DNA of 64,000 nt from Ficedula albicollis (lineage: Eukaryota; Chordata; Aves; Passeriformes; Muscicapidae), in NCBI RefSeq assembly GCF_000247815.1, contig NW_004775934.1, positions 1 through 64,000 of the forward strand. Direction: 5' to 3'. The translations under genes were made by a program, and so were the position numbers. Positions 61,948 to 64,000 of this stretch are shown piece by piece; the stretch's first letter is position 1; each line of letters opens with the position of its first letter. The notes beneath the pieces are model-generated. The model saw only the letters and a program-made list of their open reading frames with translations, made no database searches and had not been told where the DNA came from.

Positions 61948-62189
61948 CGGTCGCCGCGCAATCGGCGGCTGCCGGCAGAGAGGGCAGCTGGCGCCGGCCG
62001 GCGACACCGCCCGCTCGCTCGCAGCGGGTCCCGCCGGGATCCCGGCGCCGGGCGATGCCGTGGGCAGGCGGCAGCCCCGAGCCTCAGCCGTCCTGTCCCG
62101 CTCCGAGCCCCGGCGGGGTCACGGCCAAGGTGTCACCCCGCGGGCGGCGAGTGCCGGGCCGACAGGGCCCGCGCCCCGGCTTTGTGCTG

Positions 62190-62482
<293 letters not shown>

Positions 62483-62558
62483 GAATGCCGGGCTCCCGAG
62501 GCAGCCTTGCCTCCTCCTCCTTTCCCCCCCCTCCTCCTCCTCCTCCGGAGCGGGGCGC

Positions 62559-62602
62559 ATGATGGCGGCAGCCGCCGCAGCGGAGGTGAGCAGCGCCGGC
62601 AG

Positions 62603-62663
<61 letters not shown>

Positions 62664-62782
62664 GCAGCGGAGGTGAGCAGCGCCGGCAGCAGCAGCACCG
62701 ACACGTCCAGCACAGGCGAGGAGGAGAGGATGCGGCGCCTCTTCCAGACTTGCGACGGCGATGGGGATGGCTTCATCAGCAG
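62559..62782 (+). CDS. MCC: MCC first coding exon, long isoform (contains artefactual insert)
   Basis: MCC (mutated in colorectal cancers) is a coiled-coil scaffold that restrains Wnt/beta-catenin signalling and the cell cycle. Its long vertebrate isoform starts with an Ala/Ser/Gly-rich stretch and an EF-hand. Here two start codons in tandem open MMAAAAAAEVSSAGS. After the poly-G insert the frame continues SSSTDTSSTGEEERMRRLF and QTCDGDGDGFISR, ending at a gtagcg donor. The EF-hand loop begins D-G-D-G-D-G-F-I-S-R and would be completed by the next exon, outside the window. The insert of 87 nt (poly-G plus a repeated 30-mer) is in frame, adding false glycines. Confidence 0.93.
62574..62690. 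other. Poly-G tract (62604-62661) with 30-bp duplicated flank in MCC exon 1
   Basis: The 30-mer gccgcagcggaggtgagcag plus cgccggcagc occurs exactly at 62574-62603 and 62661-62690, with G between. Removing 62604-62690 restores a plausible exon of 137 nt. Confidence 0.94.
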
Positions 62783-63004
62783 GTAGCGACAGCGGGAGGC
62801 GGCTCTTGGCTGGTACGGAGCCGTCCCGTGCCCGCGTTCCCCGGCGCTCAACTTGCGGGCGAGTTGGAGCAGTGGTGGAGCTCCGCAGCTCCCACCGCGC
62901 TGCCGCCGGCACCGGAGCGGGGCTCCAGCGGGGCCTCGGCACCGAGAGCTCCCCGGGACAGCGGGCGGGCCCTGCCCGCAGCACTCCCACCTCCGCCGGG
63001 GCTC

Positions 63005-63123
63005 AGGGCGATGTCTCCGATTCTGGGCTCCACCACCTCATGCCCCGGGCAGGTGGTTTTTGCAGGGCGATGTCTCCGATTCTGGGCTCCATCACCTCAT
63101 GCCCCGGGCAGGTGGTTTTTGCA
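63005..63123. repeat. Two-copy 59-bp tandem repeat in MCC intron 1
   Basis: The unit agggcgatgtctccgattct through gtggtttttgc occurs twice in succession with one mismatch (ccacc/ccatc). Confidence 0.95.
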
Positions 63124-64000
63124 GGTAAACACACAAAAAGCCGGTCGTGGGTAATCTAGGAGAAAACTCGGAAAACTCGTAATGCTGTCCCGGAACGTAT
63201 GATTTTGTTTTGTCAGTGCGTTTTAATCAGTATTCTTTTTGCACAGTTTCGTTTAAATTCCTCTGCTGGTCCTCAGAGAGTTTGAGGAGTGTCACCCGGG
63301 CTGATGGATTTTGTTGGGGAAGGGTGAGCTTGAATATTTGTAGCAGATAGCTCGAAATAAGCCATAGTGGAATGTTTATGTGTCTGGAAGCAGTGGAAGT
63401 GTGTTTTGGCCAGGAGGTCGTTTTGTGGCAATGGTGTTTCTGAGCTCTCACGCCATAATTGAAAAAAATACCGAACTTCAAAAGGCGGCATTTGCCAGAG
63501 GCCGCGGAAACTTGGATTTTCAGAATGAAACTTAAGCTATTGCTTGCAATTAGTAAGTGCCTCTAGAGAACTGGGACAGTGAGGGAATTCCTTAAGTCTG
63601 CCATTTAACCTGTAACCTAAGAATATGACCCCACAGAAAGGCTAAGTAAACTTGAATCCCCACTGCCATCTCTTTGGAGCCAGAAAGCTGTTGAAAATCT
63701 GTAACAACTGGCAGTCACTTTAAAAATAAAGTTCAAGGGTTGTGATATTTCTTATCTAAACAGCTCCCTGAACACTCTTTTTTCCCCCTCAATCTAATGA
63801 TTATTTTGACAGTTGTGGTTTTGAAATACAAACTTTGAAAATGCGTACTTTCCAACCAGCGTGCTAAGACTGATTCTTTTTCCATTTGTTTACGGTCTTC
63901 ATGGAATTCATTCTGAAGTCTGAAGACTGTGATATTCATGTAAAGTGTGCACTGTCTCCTCAGAGCACACTTGCTTTTCTGTACTGTCACGTTTTTCTGC
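63124..64000. other. MCC intron 1 (start)
   Basis: Unique sequence with no supported exon or repeat. MCC exon 2 is not reached. Confidence 0.6.

Overview
The window looks like a bird chromosome, most probably from a passerine. Three things point there: CR1 retrotransposon 3' ends with the ATTCTRTGATTCTAT-type terminus, several avian-type endogenous retrovirus LTRs, and a cluster of broken PAK3-like kinase exons, a family known to be expanded in songbirds. The intact genes are YTHDC2 (minus strand) and the first coding exon of MCC (plus strand), arranged head to head. The same pair is head to head on human 5q22, a block that corresponds to chromosome Z in birds. Assignment to Z is inference.

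Layout. (1) 1-17.9 kb: duplicated and decayed PAK3-like material. It includes a nearly identical 1,031-bp tandem duplication (465-1495 and 1949-2979), an older duplicated block (3714-4009 with 5357-5505, and 9355-9784 with 15582-15620), and kinase-domain exons at 5972, 9552, 16314 and 17242. The last has lost the catalytic HRD motif. Retroviral insertions interrupt the copies at different sites, so each copy serves as the empty site for the other. One insertion is a nearly complete 5.8-kb ERV (9785-15580) with two LTRs, a tRNA-Trp-like primer site, a polypurine tract and a target-site duplication. (2) 17.9-23.7 kb: LTRs, two exons of an amidase-signature (fatty-acid amide hydrolase-like) gene, and a locally duplicated GC-rich block. 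(3) 25.5-52.4 kb: 28 YTHDC2 exons, in frame from the R3H domain to the stop codon. They supply 1,365 codons; with the missing N-terminal exon this fits the roughly 1,430-aa family length. One intron has a GC donor. (4) 52.5-54.1 kb: a CR1 split by a (CTCAT)n array, then a GC-rich block with a 661-nt poly-G tract where YTHDC2 exon 1 and the promoter should be. (5) 54.1-61.5 kb: intergenic DNA with little recognisable. (6) 61.5-63.1 kb: GC-rich MCC promoter and exon 1, broken by three poly-G tracts.

Five poly-G tracts (58 to 815 nt, 1.96 kb in total) are very probably assembly artefacts. Three are bracketed by a direct repeat of the local sequence, and one of those lies in AT-rich DNA. They affect YTHDC2 exon 1 and put an in-frame poly-glycine segment into MCC exon 1.

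I found no new biological system. The most informative signals are the reciprocal empty sites in the PAK3-like duplicates, the poly-G signature, the GC-AG intron and the amidase exons next to kinase debris.
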